Source: Desulfatiglans anilini DSM 4660 (GTDB lineage: Bacteria > Desulfobacterota > DSM-4660 > Desulfatiglandales > Desulfatiglandaceae). From it: a stretch of DNA of 64,000 nucleotides. A program made the position numbers and the translations under genes. Below the pieces are notes generated by a model that saw only the letters and a program-made list of their open reading frames with translations, was not told the DNA's origin and ran no database searches. The stretch spans positions 176,767 through 240,766 of the forward strand of contig NZ_AULM01000004.1 of assembly GCF_000422285.1 (NCBI RefSeq), written 5' to 3'. This document shows positions 9,283-18,444 of this stretch, piece by piece. Position 1 is the stretch's first letter, and every line of letters begins with the position of its first letter.

Positions 9283-9585
9283 ATGCCCACTGTCATGATG
9301 GAAATTCGCGCTCAGACCGCGATCCTCACCTTGAACCGTCCGGACAAACGCAACGCCCTGAACGCGGAACTGCGCGCCGAACTTCGGGAGCACCTGGAGC
9401 GTGTCGAGGCTTCGCGGCATATCCGTGGAGTCATCGTCACCGGCGCCGGCGAAGCGTTTGCGGCAGGCGGCGAAACCGACGCCCTCGCCGCCTCCCTGTA
9501 CGCCGATCTTTACCGATCCGAAGATCTGCACGAGGACCTGAGCGCCTTCCTCGAGAAGCGCAAACCGCAGTTCAAGGGACGGTGA
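9283..9585 (+). CDS. internally deleted enoyl-CoA hydratase/isomerase (crotonase) family protein
   Basis: Only 100 residues against about 255 for the family. Residues 1-65 match the crotonase N-terminus (ILTLNRPDKRNALN, then VIVTGAGEAFAAGGE, which normally leads to the CoA-binding A-x-A-G-G-D-x motif). Residues 68-100 match the extreme C-terminus (YRSEDLHEDLSAFLEKRKP and a QFKGR end). The middle ~150 residues, with the second oxyanion-hole glycine and both catalytic glutamates, are absent, yet the frame is intact. The ATG has a GAGGA site 5 bases upstream. The product cannot be a normal hydratase. It is either a decaying gene that lost an in-frame block or a short protein with another role. 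It overlaps the convergent gene downstream by 14 bases. Confidence 0.7.
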   Translation: MPTVMMEIRAQTAILTLNRPDKRNALNAELRAELREHLERVEASRHIRGVIVTGAGEAFAAGGETDALAASLYADLYRSEDLHEDLSAFLEKRKPQFKGR

Positions 9586-10495
9586 TCGGAAGGCCGGCGT
9601 GTCCATAAGTCGACAAGCTCCCGGCCCGCCGCTCCGCAAAGCGTCTTTCGAGCTCATGAACTCTCCGTCGGCGATCCGGATCGCCAAGGTAAAGGTACGG
9701 ATCCGCCTCCATCGAGGGCGCCCGGCCGGCAGCCCACTTCTCGACCCTAAAAAGGGCCTCGATCGACTTGTCCCAGACCGGATACCCTTGGTCATCCAGG
9801 GGCACCACCCCCTCAGGGGGGCGCCTTGAGATGTTGTTGATATCCACCAGGCGGATCGCGCCTGACCTGTCGACGAGCAGATTGCCCACACCCGACAGAT
9901 CGGGGAACAGGGCGGCCTCGGCGACAAGCCGCCTGGTCCTTGCGACGAATATCCGTGCCTTTTCTTTTACAGCCTCGACCTGGATGCCTTCGACCGGGAC
10001 CCCATCCATCCGTTCGGTCTCACGGGCGATCAGCCCCAGAAGGGTCTGCAACCGTTGATCGGAGAGTTCGGCCCAGGGGTCGAACACCGCTCCTTCCACA
10101 TACTCCTGCAGGCCGCAAAGCAGAATCTCCGGAGGTCCTTCAAAGCTGCAACTGACCAGGAATTCTTCCGAAAGGGCCAGGCACTCCGGACCCAGGAACC
10201 GGATCACCTGCCTCACGCCCGAAATCTCTTCTTCAGCCTCCCGGAGGCCGGGAAACCGGATCCTGAATATCCGCAGGATCTTCAGGGGCTTCGCCTTAGG
10301 AAAAACCCTCACGCCGTCCTGCACAAGACCCTCCCTCTCGCGCCGGACAGCCACCGGATCGAGCACCGCCAGAATATGGGAGCGCAGCCCGGCCCTGGGG
10401 TACCGTCTGAAAACGTAGACCGGCGGGTTTCGGATGAAGCCGAGCGACAGGACGTCTTCCGGATCCAGATACGGCTTGGTGCGAATGTCCTCCAT
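9572..10495 (-). CDS. unknown protein with a kinase-like catalytic-loop motif
   Basis: 307 residues, soluble, no membrane segment. Most of it is unrecognised. Around residues 198-222 it reads DLSGVGNLLVDRSGAIRLVDINNIS, given here as the pattern D-x5-N-L-L-V followed by a strand ending in L-V-D-I. That resembles the catalytic loop and metal-binding Asp of protein-kinase-like phosphotransferases, with the usual catalytic-loop His/Asp not clear. A P-loop of the kinase N-lobe is not evident, so the fold assignment is weak. The ATG at 10495 is chosen. The gene is divergent from the AmpG-like transporter 173 bases away, and its 3' end overlaps the truncated crotonase. Confidence 0.7.
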   Translation of the reverse strand: MEDIRTKPYLDPEDVLSLGFIRNPPVYVFRRYPRAGLRSHILAVLDPVAVRREREGLVQDGVRVFPKAKPLKILRIFRIRFPGLREAEEEISGVRQVIRFLGPECLALSEEFLVSCSFEGPPEILLCGLQEYVEGAVFDPWAELSDQRLQTLLGLIARETERMDGVPVEGIQVEAVKEKARIFVARTRRLVAEAALFPDLSGVGNLLVDRSGAIRLVDINNISRRPPEGVVPLDDQGYPVWDKSIEALFRVEKWAAGRAPSMEADPYLYLGDPDRRRRVHELERRFAERRAGSLSTYGHAGLPITVP

Positions 10496-10668
10496 GAAGC
10501 TGCCCTCAAACAGGCGCTCGTTCGCGCCCCGGTGAAAAAGCCCGCGCTATTCCCTTCCAAAACGCCGGCTTTTGTGGCAGGGTGGCTTCCAAAAGCGGCG
10601 CGGCGCAGTCCGGCCCCTTTTTCCGGCCGCCGCTTGTTTACGTGAATCGAGGAGATCGAACCCGGTCG

Positions 10669-11901
10669 ATGCCTGCAACCCTTCGCACGCTTTTCAGCGG
10701 ACGCATGCTCGTGGCCCTGATCATGGGCTTTTCGAGCGGCCTGCCCCTGCTCCTCACCATCACCGTCCTTCAGGCATGGATGAAAGAGGAAGGGGTCGAT
10801 CTCTCGGTCATCGGCCTCATGGCCCTGGTCGGCATCCCTTACACGGTCAAATTCCTGTGGGCGCCGATCCTGGATCGCTTCACGCTTCCGTTTTTGGGCC
10901 GCCGGCGCGGCTGGCTCCTGATCGCGCAGTTCGCCCTGGCCGCCGCCATTGCGGGGCTCGGCTTTACCGATCCAGTTGAAATGCCCTGGATGGTCGCCTT
11001 CGCCGCATTCCTGGTGACGTTTTTCAGCGCCTCCCAGGATATCGTGATCGATGCCTACCGGCGCGAGGACCTCTCCGACGAGGAGCTCGGGCTCGGGTCT
11101 TCTCTTTACATCAACGGGTACCGGGTCGGCATGCTCCTCGCCTCCGGCGGCGGCCTGATCCTCGCGGACCACCTGTCTTTTACCGCCGTTTACCTGATCA
11201 TGGCCGGATGCATGCTGCCGGGGATCCTGACGACGCTCTGCGCCCGTGAACCGCGGGTCCTGGAGGGCGCGCCGCGCACGCTGCGTGACGCGGTCGTGGA
11301 ACCGCTGACAGATTACTTCAGACGCCCGCAGGCCTTGTGGATACTGGCCTTCATCCTTCTTTACAAGATCGGCGACACGATGGCCAGCGCCATGACAACC
11401 CCTTTCTACCTGGACCTGGGCTTCACCAAGACCGAGATCGGCGCCGTCGTAAAGCTTTTCGGCTTCTGGGCAACGATCGGTGGGGCCCTTCTTGGGGGCA
11501 TCGCCATGCTCCGCCTCGGGATAAACCGCGCCCTTTGGGTTTTCGGGGTCCTCCAGGCCGTTTCGACCGCCGGATTTGCGGCCCTCGCGCGCATCGGCCC
11601 CAGCATTCCGGCCCTTTCAGGCGTCATCGCCTTCGAGAATCTCTCAGGCGGAATGGGAACCGCCGCCTATGCCGCCTTCATGGCCAGCATCACCAACCGC
11701 CGGTTTACAGCCACCCAATACGCCCTCCTGAGCAGCCTCATGGGCATTCCCCGCGTCATGGCATCGGCCCCCACGGGCTTTATGGCCGAGGCTTTCGGCT
11801 GGGAGAGCTTTTTCATCGTCTGCACGCTCCTTGCCATCCCCGGAATGCTGCTGCTGGTGAAATTCGCCCCGTGGGGGAAGGCGCTCTCCCATTTCGGCTG
11901 A
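10669..11901 (+). CDS. AmpG-like major facilitator superfamily permease
   Basis: 410 residues with about 12 hydrophobic segments. The N-terminal signature LVALIMGFSSGLPLLLT and the loop WAPILDRFTLPFLGRRRGW are typical of the AmpG group, which imports anhydromuropeptides in cell-wall recycling. Related members carry other solutes, so the substrate is uncertain. The ATG at 10669 begins MPATLRTLFSGR and matches family starts. The open frame extends 87 bases upstream, with GTG alternatives but worse sites. It stands alone with no cell-wall genes beside it. Confidence 0.85.
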   Translation: MPATLRTLFSGRMLVALIMGFSSGLPLLLTITVLQAWMKEEGVDLSVIGLMALVGIPYTVKFLWAPILDRFTLPFLGRRRGWLLIAQFALAAAIAGLGFTDPVEMPWMVAFAAFLVTFFSASQDIVIDAYRREDLSDEELGLGSSLYINGYRVGMLLASGGGLILADHLSFTAVYLIMAGCMLPGILTTLCAREPRVLEGAPRTLRDAVVEPLTDYFRRPQALWILAFILLYKIGDTMASAMTTPFYLDLGFTKTEIGAVVKLFGFWATIGGALLGGIAMLRLGINRALWVFGVLQAVSTAGFAALARIGPSIPALSGVIAFENLSGGMGTAAYAAFMASITNRRFTATQYALLSSLMGIPRVMASAPTGFMAEAFGWESFFIVCTLLAIPGMLLLVKFAPWGKALSHFG

Positions 11902-12120
11902 TCCGCCGGACCGGCATGCTTTACGGCGGCGCATCCTACGGATCCCGGGTGTCTGCTGACTGCCCTGGCAAAGTCAACCCGCACATCCGCCGCACAGCCC
12001 CGCATCCGTGCAACCGCTCCCGATCCCTCAAACCGGCGTTGATTTCAACACGTTCATCTGCTATGGTGGCATGATTGCGCAGCCACGGATCTGTCCGGGC
12101 TCGGAGGTCTGAATAGAAAG

Positions 12121-12549
12121 ATGCGATTCTTTGCGATGCAATATTTTTTGCGGTTGTTGACCGCATGGATACCGGTTTTTCTCCTCTCCCAGGCTGTGTG
12201 GGCGGAGGATCCCCAAGACCCCTCGGACCCCTGTGCAGCGCTGCGGCAGGAGATCCAAACTCTTCGAAAAACCGTCGCCGTCTTGGAGGACGCCAACAAC
12301 CTCTTCATGGAAAATCTGGCAAACTGCACCGAGGAAAACCAGTCTCTGACAGAGCGCCTCGAGGGCTCCCCAAACCCGGTACCCGCCGTTGAAGAAGCGG
12401 AAAAGCAGCGTCTTATCGACCTCCTGCACCAGCGGCTTTCGGTCGATGACCCCCTCATCTATCTCCATAAACTGAATCCCGGCGAATTGGAAGCCCTGAT
12501 TGCAGCGGTCGAAAAAGGGTGCAACCCTGCGGCGCAGCGTGCGCCTTGA
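12121..12549 (+). CDS. predicted secreted coiled-coil protein of unknown function
   Basis: 142 residues. A signal peptide (about 1-28) ends VWA before EDPQDP. The mature part is a short coiled coil (ALRQEIQTLRKTVAVLEDAN) followed by a second helical segment that is acidic and Leu-rich. A Cys pair (PCAAL and NCTEEN) might form a disulfide in the periplasm. No family recognised. The ATG follows a GAAAG-like site; an internal ATG five codons later is possible. Confidence 0.65.
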   Translation: MRFFAMQYFLRLLTAWIPVFLLSQAVWAEDPQDPSDPCAALRQEIQTLRKTVAVLEDANNLFMENLANCTEENQSLTERLEGSPNPVPAVEEAEKQRLIDLLHQRLSVDDPLIYLHKLNPGELEALIAAVEKGCNPAAQRAP

Positions 12550-12817
12550 GGCCGCTTTTCGCGGCGCGGTCAAGGCTGAGAGGACTTCACCTGGACGGCC
12601 TCGCTGTGCCGCAGCATCCGGCGCCGCCTCCGTTCGGACGCTTCTCGCACCAGCCGATCGATGAAGTCCCCGTCCTGTCAAGGCGAAGAGCGGTTCTTGG
12701 ATATCGGACATCCGGACCCATTTTAACGACAAGGGTTTTTCCGGTGAGATACACCACCAGCCGGCATCTCCGGAAAAACCAGGCAGGTTTGAATTTGAAA
12801 AGAAATCGAGACACGGC

Positions 12818-13705
12818 ATGAAAAACAAGATCGTCAAGGTCGGCCGCAACGACCCTTGCCCCTGCGGCAGCGGCCTCAAGTACAAGAAATGCTGCCTACC
12901 GCGCGAACAAGCCGGGCAGCGTGGGCAAAAGGACCTCTATTGGAGGCGCCATCGCATCCGGATCAAGGAACCGATCGACATCGAGGGGATCCGGCGCGCC
13001 GGCAAGGTGGCGATCGCCACTCTGGACCTGGTGGAATCCCAGCTCAAGATCGGCATGACCACCGATGAGATCAACACCATCGTACACGAATTTACGATTG
13101 CACAGGGCGCCGTACCCGCCCCTCTCCATTACCGCGGGTTCCCGAAAAGCGTCTGCACATCGGTCAACGAGGTCATCTGCCACGGCATCCCCGGCAGTCA
13201 GGCGCTGGAGGACGGCGACATCGTCAACGTCGACGTGACGCCGATTTTGAACGGCTATTATGCGGACACCAGCAAGACCTTCTACATCGGGACCCCCGGC
13301 CCCGATGCCCGGAAGATCGTTGAAACCGCAAGACAGTGCCTGAAGCTCGGGCTGGACACGGTAGCTCCCGGAAACACGGTCGGTGACATCGGCTGGGCGA
13401 TTCAGCAATATGCCGAGTCGCAGGGATGCTCCGTGGTCCGGGAATTCGTCGGGCACGGGGTGGGCTTCGAATTCCACGAACCCCCGCAAATCCCCCATTA
13501 CGGACGCAAAGGCGAGGGGATCGTGTTGATCCCGGGCATGGTCTTCACCGTGGAGCCGATGATCAATCTCGGGAGGAAGGAACTCGAGGTGCTGGACGAC
13601 AATTGGACTGCGGTCACACGCGACCATTCGCTCTCGGCCCAGTTCGAGCAGACGGTCGTCGTCACGGAAGACGGCTTCGAAAGCCTGACGCCCTATGATT
13701 TGTGA
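12818..13705 (+). CDS. map: type I methionine aminopeptidase with N-terminal SEC-C zinc motif
   Basis: Cleaves the initiator Met from nascent proteins. The 295-residue protein begins with a SEC-C zinc motif ([18 protein letters not shown], residues 9-26), as in the longer MAP1 variants thought to dock on the ribosome. The pita-bread catalytic domain has the five metal ligands Asp139, Asp150, His213, Glu246 and Glu277. The catalytic His is in CHGIP (His122). A strong start ([12 protein letters not shown]) follows a purine-rich stretch. It stands apart from ribosomal protein genes, unlike the canonical short map. Confidence 0.94.
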   Translation: MKNKIVKVGRNDPCPCGSGLKYKKCCLPREQAGQRGQKDLYWRRHRIRIKEPIDIEGIRRAGKVAIATLDLVESQLKIGMTTDEINTIVHEFTIAQGAVPAPLHYRGFPKSVCTSVNEVICHGIPGSQALEDGDIVNVDVTPILNGYYADTSKTFYIGTPGPDARKIVETARQCLKLGLDTVAPGNTVGDIGWAIQQYAESQGCSVVREFVGHGVGFEFHEPPQIPHYGRKGEGIVLIPGMVFTVEPMINLGRKELEVLDDNWTAVTRDHSLSAQFEQTVVVTEDGFESLTPYDL

Positions 13706-13813
13706 GGCGCAGTCTTCGAACGGACGATGGGTCGCAGGCCTGCAGCCGGACCTGCTACCTCGTCGATCCATGTCCCGCAGGTTTTTCAATACGCTGAGAT
13801 CGTTTAAATCCGC

Positions 13814-14761
13814 ATGATGCGAGAAGACTCGCCGAGCAGGAATCCACCCGACAGGGCCGTTTTCGAACGGAAAGCGAAGGAACTCGGCTTTTTGCGCGTG
13901 GGGTTCTCGCCGGCGGAAGCGCCTCCCCATCTCGATGCCTTTCTGGAGTGGATCGCTGCAGGCCGCCATGCCGGCATGCATTGGATGGCGAGCCACGCCG
14001 ATCTGCGCCGTCACCCTGCTGCGCTGCTCGAAGGATGCCGGACCGTCATCTCGCTGGCCTATCCCTACTCACCCCGCAAACCGGTGACAACGGACCGGTT
14101 CGAGGCGGCTCGTTTCACCGAACCGCGCCTCCCCGATTATCATGACCGCCTCAGAAAACACGCCCGTCCCCTGTTGGATCTCCTTCGCAGCTGGGATCCT
14201 CGGAGCAGGAACAGGATCTGCGTAGATTCCGCGCCCATTCTGGAACGGAGCTTCGCTTTGCGGGCGGGCGTCGGCTTCATCGGCAAGAACAACCTCCTGA
14301 TCGTCCCCGGATACGGCTCCTACGTCTTTCTGCTCGAAATCCTGACCACTATCCCTTTGAAACCGACGCTCAGCACCCCGCCGAAGGACCATTGCGGACC
14401 GTGCAACCGGTGCATAGAGGCGTGCCCATCCGGCGCCCTCTCGGGGCCCCGCCTCTTCGATGCGAGCCTCTGCCTTTCCTATCGCACCATCGAGTGCCGC
14501 GACCCCCTGGGAGCTGATGCCGCTGAGGCGGCCAGCGGCTGTTTTTTCGGCTGCGATGTGTGCCAGGAGGTCTGTCCGTTCAATCCGATCGCGGTAACCG
14601 AGGATCCGTGCCTCCCCGACGCAGCGGACATCCTGGCCATGGACGCAGAGGCCTTCGCGACCCGATTCGGGACGAGCGCCTTCGCACGCGCCGGCCTCGA
14701 AAAAATCAAAGGCAATCTCCTGGCCGTCATGCCATCGGAATCAGCCCGCCGCCGCGGGTGA
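13814..14761 (+). CDS. queG: epoxyqueuosine reductase QueG
   Basis: Catalyses the last step of queuosine tRNA modification, a cobalamin-dependent reduction. 315 residues, close to the family size. The N-terminal cobalamin-binding domain has the typical WMASHADLRRHP and TVISLAYPYSP segments. Two [4Fe-4S] motifs follow: CGPCNRCIEACPSGAL and a second set CFFGCDVCQEVCPFN. Two adjacent ATG codons (13814, 13817) are possible starts, neither with a strong binding site. The 3' end overlaps the convergent flavin reductase gene by 21 bases. No other queuosine gene is in view. Confidence 0.94.
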   Translation: MMREDSPSRNPPDRAVFERKAKELGFLRVGFSPAEAPPHLDAFLEWIAAGRHAGMHWMASHADLRRHPAALLEGCRTVISLAYPYSPRKPVTTDRFEAARFTEPRLPDYHDRLRKHARPLLDLLRSWDPRSRNRICVDSAPILERSFALRAGVGFIGKNNLLIVPGYGSYVFLLEILTTIPLKPTLSTPPKDHCGPCNRCIEACPSGALSGPRLFDASLCLSYRTIECRDPLGADAAEAASGCFFGCDVCQEVCPFNPIAVTEDPCLPDAADILAMDAEAFATRFGTSAFARAGLEKIKGNLLAVMPSESARRRG

Positions 14762-15349
14762 TCCGCCCGTCCGCTCCGCCTCGACCGCTTCGCGGCCGAA
14801 CCGGAATGCGTCTTCGAGCAGCTCGGGGTGTTTTTCCAAATCCGACCGTTTTTCGAGGCCCCTGGCGAAAAAGCCCTCCCCGCAATGCATGTCCAAGGCG
14901 TCGAAGAAGTAGCGCGCCTCCATCCGGGCCCCGTCAAAAAGCGTTTTTCCTTTGGTTGCGCCTGCAGCGACCAGGTACCCCGTGCCGCCGTCGTAGCGTT
15001 TCCGCTCCTCGCGCGTCTTGAGCAGCATGCGGCGCGCCCACATCGCCTGCGAACGGTCCACCAGGGCCTTGGCCTGGGCCGTAATACCGTAGAAAAAGAT
15101 CGGCGAGGCCAGAAAGATCACCGAGGCCTCGGCCAGCATCGGGTAGACCTCCTGCATGTCGTCCTTGACGACGCATTCGCCGGTCTTGTCGCACCCTCCG
15201 CACTCGATGCACCCGGACATCTTCAATTTGCGGACATAAATGCGCTTCACCTCGGCACCGGCCGCCTGCGCCCCCTCGAGGACGCTGTCCAGAAGGCGGT
15301 CGGTGTTCCCGCCCTTGCGGGGGCTGCCGTAGATACCCAATACGTTCAT
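14741..15349 (-). CDS. NADPH-dependent FMN reductase / iron-sulfur flavoprotein family
   Basis: 202 residues with a flavodoxin-like fold. The N-terminus IYGSPRKGGNTDRLL is the FMN phosphate loop. A compact Cys cluster CIECGGCDKTGEC (about 47-59) matches that of archaeal and anaerobe iron-sulfur flavoproteins (C-x2-C-x2-C-x4/5-C). PIFFYGITAQAKALVDR follows, as in this family. Probably cytoplasmic electron transfer in an anaerobe; the partner is unknown. ATG with an AAGGA site about 8 bases upstream. It converges on queG. Confidence 0.86.
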   Translation of the reverse strand: MNVLGIYGSPRKGGNTDRLLDSVLEGAQAAGAEVKRIYVRKLKMSGCIECGGCDKTGECVVKDDMQEVYPMLAEASVIFLASPIFFYGITAQAKALVDRSQAMWARRMLLKTREERKRYDGGTGYLVAAGATKGKTLFDGARMEARYFFDALDMHCGEGFFARGLEKRSDLEKHPELLEDAFRFGREAVEAERTGGSPAAAG

Positions 15350-15414
15350 CGGTCATCCTTTCATTCGGGGTGTCGTGCTTGTCGGAATAACCCTCTATCG
15401 GGTCGAGGGTCCCT

Positions 15415-15969
15415 TCAGGGAGCGTGGATGGTCCTCTTGCGGCAGATGATCTCGGCCATTGCGCGATCAGGATCCGGTCTGATGCCCTCCCAGGAATGGA
15501 TCACCTCCCAGTCCTCGAACCATCCAAGCAACTCACCGGGGTTCAGGAGGTGGTCCGGATTGCGCGGACGCCCAAGCAGCCGCTGCGCCGTGGTGAACGT
15601 GGAATAGATCAGAATCCCACCTTCCAGAAGCGATTTGCGGAGGCAGGGAATCAACGGCCTGTGCAGATAGCGGAACACGACCATCCCGCCGTAATGCTGC
15701 CCATCCAAAGGGTTTTCCCCGGCCTTCTCGAGATCGACCTCCCAGAACGCCACGTCGACCCCGGCCTCCGCAGCCGATCGGCGCGCCTTCTCGAGCATCC
15801 CCTTCGAGACGTCGCAGAGGGTCACCTGCACCCCGAGTCCTGCAAGGAAGATCCCGTTCCGTCCGTCACCGCAGGCCACATCCAGGACCCGGCCGTGGAA
15901 CCGCTCGGAGGTGAAAAGGTCCGCATGCGCGATCAGAAGCGGATGCGGGCTGCCCGGATCACGCGGCAT
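15415..15969 (-). CDS. SAM-dependent methyltransferase, class I
   Basis: 184 residues. Motif I is VLDVACGDGRNGIFLAG (SAM binding), motif II VTLCDVSKGML, and a later strand reads GGMVVFRYLHRPL where the acceptor pocket would lie. Resembles TehB-like/methyltransf_11 proteins; the substrate is unknown. The start ATG at 15969 overlaps the end of the hydrolase gene by 11 bases (ATGCCGCGTGA). A longer open frame to 16089 runs backward through the hydrolase and is rejected. Probably translated with the hydrolase. Confidence 0.85.
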   Translation of the reverse strand: MPRDPGSPHPLLIAHADLFTSERFHGRVLDVACGDGRNGIFLAGLGVQVTLCDVSKGMLEKARRSAAEAGVDVAFWEVDLEKAGENPLDGQHYGGMVVFRYLHRPLIPCLRKSLLEGGILIYSTFTTAQRLLGRPRNPDHLLNPGELLGWFEDWEVIHSWEGIRPDPDRAMAEIICRKRTIHAP

Positions 15970-16849
15970 CACGGGATCCCCCGCCGCCGCCCGTGGCGGC
16001 CCAGAGGTGGCGTTCAACGAAGGCCTTGATGGCTTCGGGGTACCCCGGATCCAGGCTGGCGCTGCTGTGATCGCTGCCATGCGCCACAAAAAGCTCGGCC
16101 TTTCCCGCCGGAAAAGCGTCCCTCAGCTTCCACGCGTGCTGGAGTGGAAAATGCTGATCCTTTTCGCCGTGAATCAAGAGGACAGGGCAGTGGAGGGAAG
16201 GGGCGATCCGCACGGGGCTGACCCTATCCATGCGGAAACGGTAGAAGAGGTCCATCCATGCCACCACGGCAGGCGCAAACACGAGACCGAAGAACCAGTT
16301 GAAATTCCGGTAGAGGCGCAGCAGGGCCTCCCGCGTCCGGGCATAGCACCCTTCCAGAAAGAGAAGTCGTACCCTCTCCGAATTGCGCCCTGCCGCGATG
16401 ATGGCCCCGGCGGCCCCGGCTGAGTGCCCGTACAGGAGAAGCGGCCGGCCGATCCAGCGCATGACCGTTTCGATGTCCTCAGCGAACCGGAAGGCGTTCA
16501 TGAAGGGATACGGGCTGGAGCCGCCGTGATCCCGCGCGCTGTGCAGGACCGTCGTGAACCCCAGTTTGCCAAAGACTCGGGCCCGCCCGACCATCCGATC
16601 GCGATTGCGGCTCCATCCATGGGCCAGGAGGACGATCCCGCGCGAGGCCGCCGGCCCTCCCTCGGGCTCGACCCGCCAGACCTCCAGGTACCCCCCGTCG
16701 GCCGCCGGGATGCGCACATCCTCGACCTTTCCCCAGTCGGGCAGATCGCGGACTGGATGACGGGGGACGCGGTGGACCACATAGGTCAGGAGAAGACTGA
16801 TGCAGAGATAGAGAACGAAAACCGTCAGGATCCCGTAGAGAACCGCCAA
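15959..16849 (-). CDS. membrane-anchored alpha/beta hydrolase
   Basis: 296 residues. The first ~25 residues form one transmembrane segment, so the catalytic domain is held at the membrane. The hydrolase triad is visible: Ser in GHSAG, Asp in GEKDQHFP and His in GSDHSS. An oxyanion HG appears in LLAHGWSRNRD. Esterase or lipase-like; the substrate is not predictable. It overlaps and is transcribed ahead of the methyltransferase gene. Confidence 0.86.
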   Translation of the reverse strand: MAVLYGILTVFVLYLCISLLLTYVVHRVPRHPVRDLPDWGKVEDVRIPAADGGYLEVWRVEPEGGPAASRGIVLLAHGWSRNRDRMVGRARVFGKLGFTTVLHSARDHGGSSPYPFMNAFRFAEDIETVMRWIGRPLLLYGHSAGAAGAIIAAGRNSERVRLLFLEGCYARTREALLRLYRNFNWFFGLVFAPAVVAWMDLFYRFRMDRVSPVRIAPSLHCPVLLIHGEKDQHFPLQHAWKLRDAFPAGKAELFVAHGSDHSSASLDPGYPEAIKAFVERHLWAATGGGGGSRDAA

Positions 16850-16926
16850 GGCATCCTACCTTTCAATCGCCGGCGCCGCAGGGAAGGCGCAACACCTTTC
16901 CAACCGGATGCAAATCTACTTTTTAC

Positions 16927-16955
16927 TTGATTATTCCAGATACTTGAGTTATTAT
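16927..16955 (+). promoter_or_regulatory. predicted promoter of the HNH nuclease gene
   Basis: TTGATT and TATTAT separated by exactly 17 bases in a locally AT-rich stretch, placing the start of transcription about 50 bases before the HNH start at 17013. Both elements match the sigma-70 consensus well. Confidence 0.55.
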
Positions 16956-17012
16956 GCCTCTGTTTTGCGGTTGTTCATCCCGATCCCAAACCTCCATACA
17001 GGTGCAGGTGTT

Positions 17013-17537
17013 ATGGATAGGGTCCTGCTGCTGAACATCACCTATGAACCTCTCAAGATCATCAACTGGCGAAAGGCGGTGACGCTGCTTTCGCTCGGGA
17101 AGGTGGAGGTCCTGGAGGAGTACGGCCGTGAGATCCGCTCGGTCAGCTTCCAGATCAAGCTCCCTGCCGTCGTGAGGCTCCTGAGGCTTGTCAGACGCCC
17201 TCCGAAACCGGTCAAATTCTCCCGCCAGAACATCTATGCCCGGGACAAATACACGTGTCAATACTGTGGTGAACCCTTTGCGCCCGAAGAGTTGACCTAT
17301 GACCATGTCGTTCCGCGCTCACGGGGCGGCAGGACGGAATGGGGCAACATCGTCAGTTGCTGCGTCGAGTGCAACCGCAGAAAAGGCGGACGTACGCCGC
17401 AGGAGGCCGGCATGCGGCTGATCCAGAAACCCTCTCGCCCCAAGTGGCTCCCCGTCCTGAAGATCACTGTCGGCATCAATGACGTTCCGACCTCCTGGCG
17501 CGATTATCTCTATTGGAATATGGAACTGATGGAGTAG
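17013..17537 (+). CDS. HNH endonuclease family protein
   Basis: 174 residues. The zinc-ribbon HNH fold shows CQYCGEPF, then DHVVPRSRGG and CCVECNRRKGGRTP. The N-terminal half (VLLLNITYEPLKIINWRKA) is the conserved domain that precedes HNH in this family of widely distributed stand-alone nucleases. The physiological role is unknown. I chose the ATG at 17013 because family members begin at this point; the open frame runs another 105 bases upstream through the likely promoter. Confidence 0.85.
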   Translation: MDRVLLLNITYEPLKIINWRKAVTLLSLGKVEVLEEYGREIRSVSFQIKLPAVVRLLRLVRRPPKPVKFSRQNIYARDKYTCQYCGEPFAPEELTYDHVVPRSRGGRTEWGNIVSCCVECNRRKGGRTPQEAGMRLIQKPSRPKWLPVLKITVGINDVPTSWRDYLYWNMELME

Positions 17538-17549
17538 CCCCCGTCGGGT

Positions 17550-17969
17550 TCATCCGACAGCGGCCGCGATGCGCTCACTGAGCCGGCCGATGGCCCCCAT
17601 GTCCCCCGTCTTGAGCTCCCAGCTCGATACCGGCAACGGTGGCTCCTGCCCCGAGCGCGGAATCAGGTGCAGGTGGTAGTGCATCACCACCTGGTTCACG
17701 CCGCGTCCGTTCAACTGCAGGCACGCGATCCCGACCGGCGCGAGCACCTTCTTCAAGGCATCGGCGATCCGCTTCCCCGCCAACTGGACCGCGGAGAAAT
17801 CTTCGGGGGGGATTTCCCACAGGTTTTCAGCGTGTTTTTTCGGGATGACCAGGGTGTGTCCGGCCGTGATCGGGTTGATGTCGGCGAAAGCCAGAACCCT
17901 CTCGTCTTCAAAGATCTTGAAACAGGGAATCTCCCCGCGGACGATCTTACAGAAGATGCATTCTTCCAC
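17550..17969 (-). CDS. HIT family nucleotide-binding hydrolase (HinT-like)
   Basis: 139 residues, purine nucleoside phosphoramidase type. It begins with a zinc-like Cys pair (ECIFCKIV), continues FADINPITAGHTLVIPKKH, and has the histidine triad MHYHLHLIPR, a typical His-x-His-x-His. The GTG at 17969 follows GGAGG, whose site lies inside the end of the upstream small gene, and the gene begins one base after it. The two are thus probably co-transcribed. Confidence 0.92.
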   Translation of the reverse strand: MEECIFCKIVRGEIPCFKIFEDERVLAFADINPITAGHTLVIPKKHAENLWEIPPEDFSAVQLAGKRIADALKKVLAPVGIACLQLNGRGVNQVVMHYHLHLIPRSGQEPPLPVSSWELKTGDMGAIGRLSERIAAAVG

Positions 17970-17970
17970 C

Positions 17971-18312
17971 TTAAACCTCCTCCTCTTCTACAGGATCCTC
18001 GTCACCTCGCAACGCCCCGATGCGGCTCAGGATATCCAGCACCTCCCGCTTCTGCACGGGGTCCGGTTGCGCCCCCCGGCGCAGGTTCAACGAGCGGAGA
18101 ACATCGTAGGTTCCATCCGGGAAAACCACCGGGATCCGGCTGATGTAATCGGGATCGGCGCAGCATCCGGGGGCGAAATACCTTCCAGGGCGCTTCCCCT
18201 CCTGCAGGAAGTGCACAGCCGCACGATACCCCTCCGGACCCAAGATCCTTCCGGGCTCGCCTCGGAAAGTCGCGACCCATTCACCCGGGGCAAAGGCCCG
18301 TTTGCCAAGCAT
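17971..18312 (-). CDS. conserved-looking protein of unknown function
   Basis: 113 residues, soluble. Starts MLGKRAFAPGEWVATFRG with a GGAGG site 5 bases before the ATG. Contains two adjacent cysteines (APGCCADPDY) and an acidic tail (EDPVEEEEV). No motif I can name. It is one base upstream of the HIT gene and probably in an operon with it. Confidence 0.75.
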   Translation of the reverse strand: MLGKRAFAPGEWVATFRGEPGRILGPEGYRAAVHFLQEGKRPGRYFAPGCCADPDYISRIPVVFPDGTYDVLRSLNLRRGAQPDPVQKREVLDILSRIGALRGDEDPVEEEEV

Positions 18313-18444
18313 ATCATCCTCCCTCGAGCGGGGGGCGGAGACACGGTTGCAACGCGGAGGAAGCAGGCCGTCCCCGCCACCTTGAACGCTCCTATCCTAA
18401 TAGCGGGAGCGTGAGATGTCGAGCCCCCTTTTTGTGTCCCCCTG

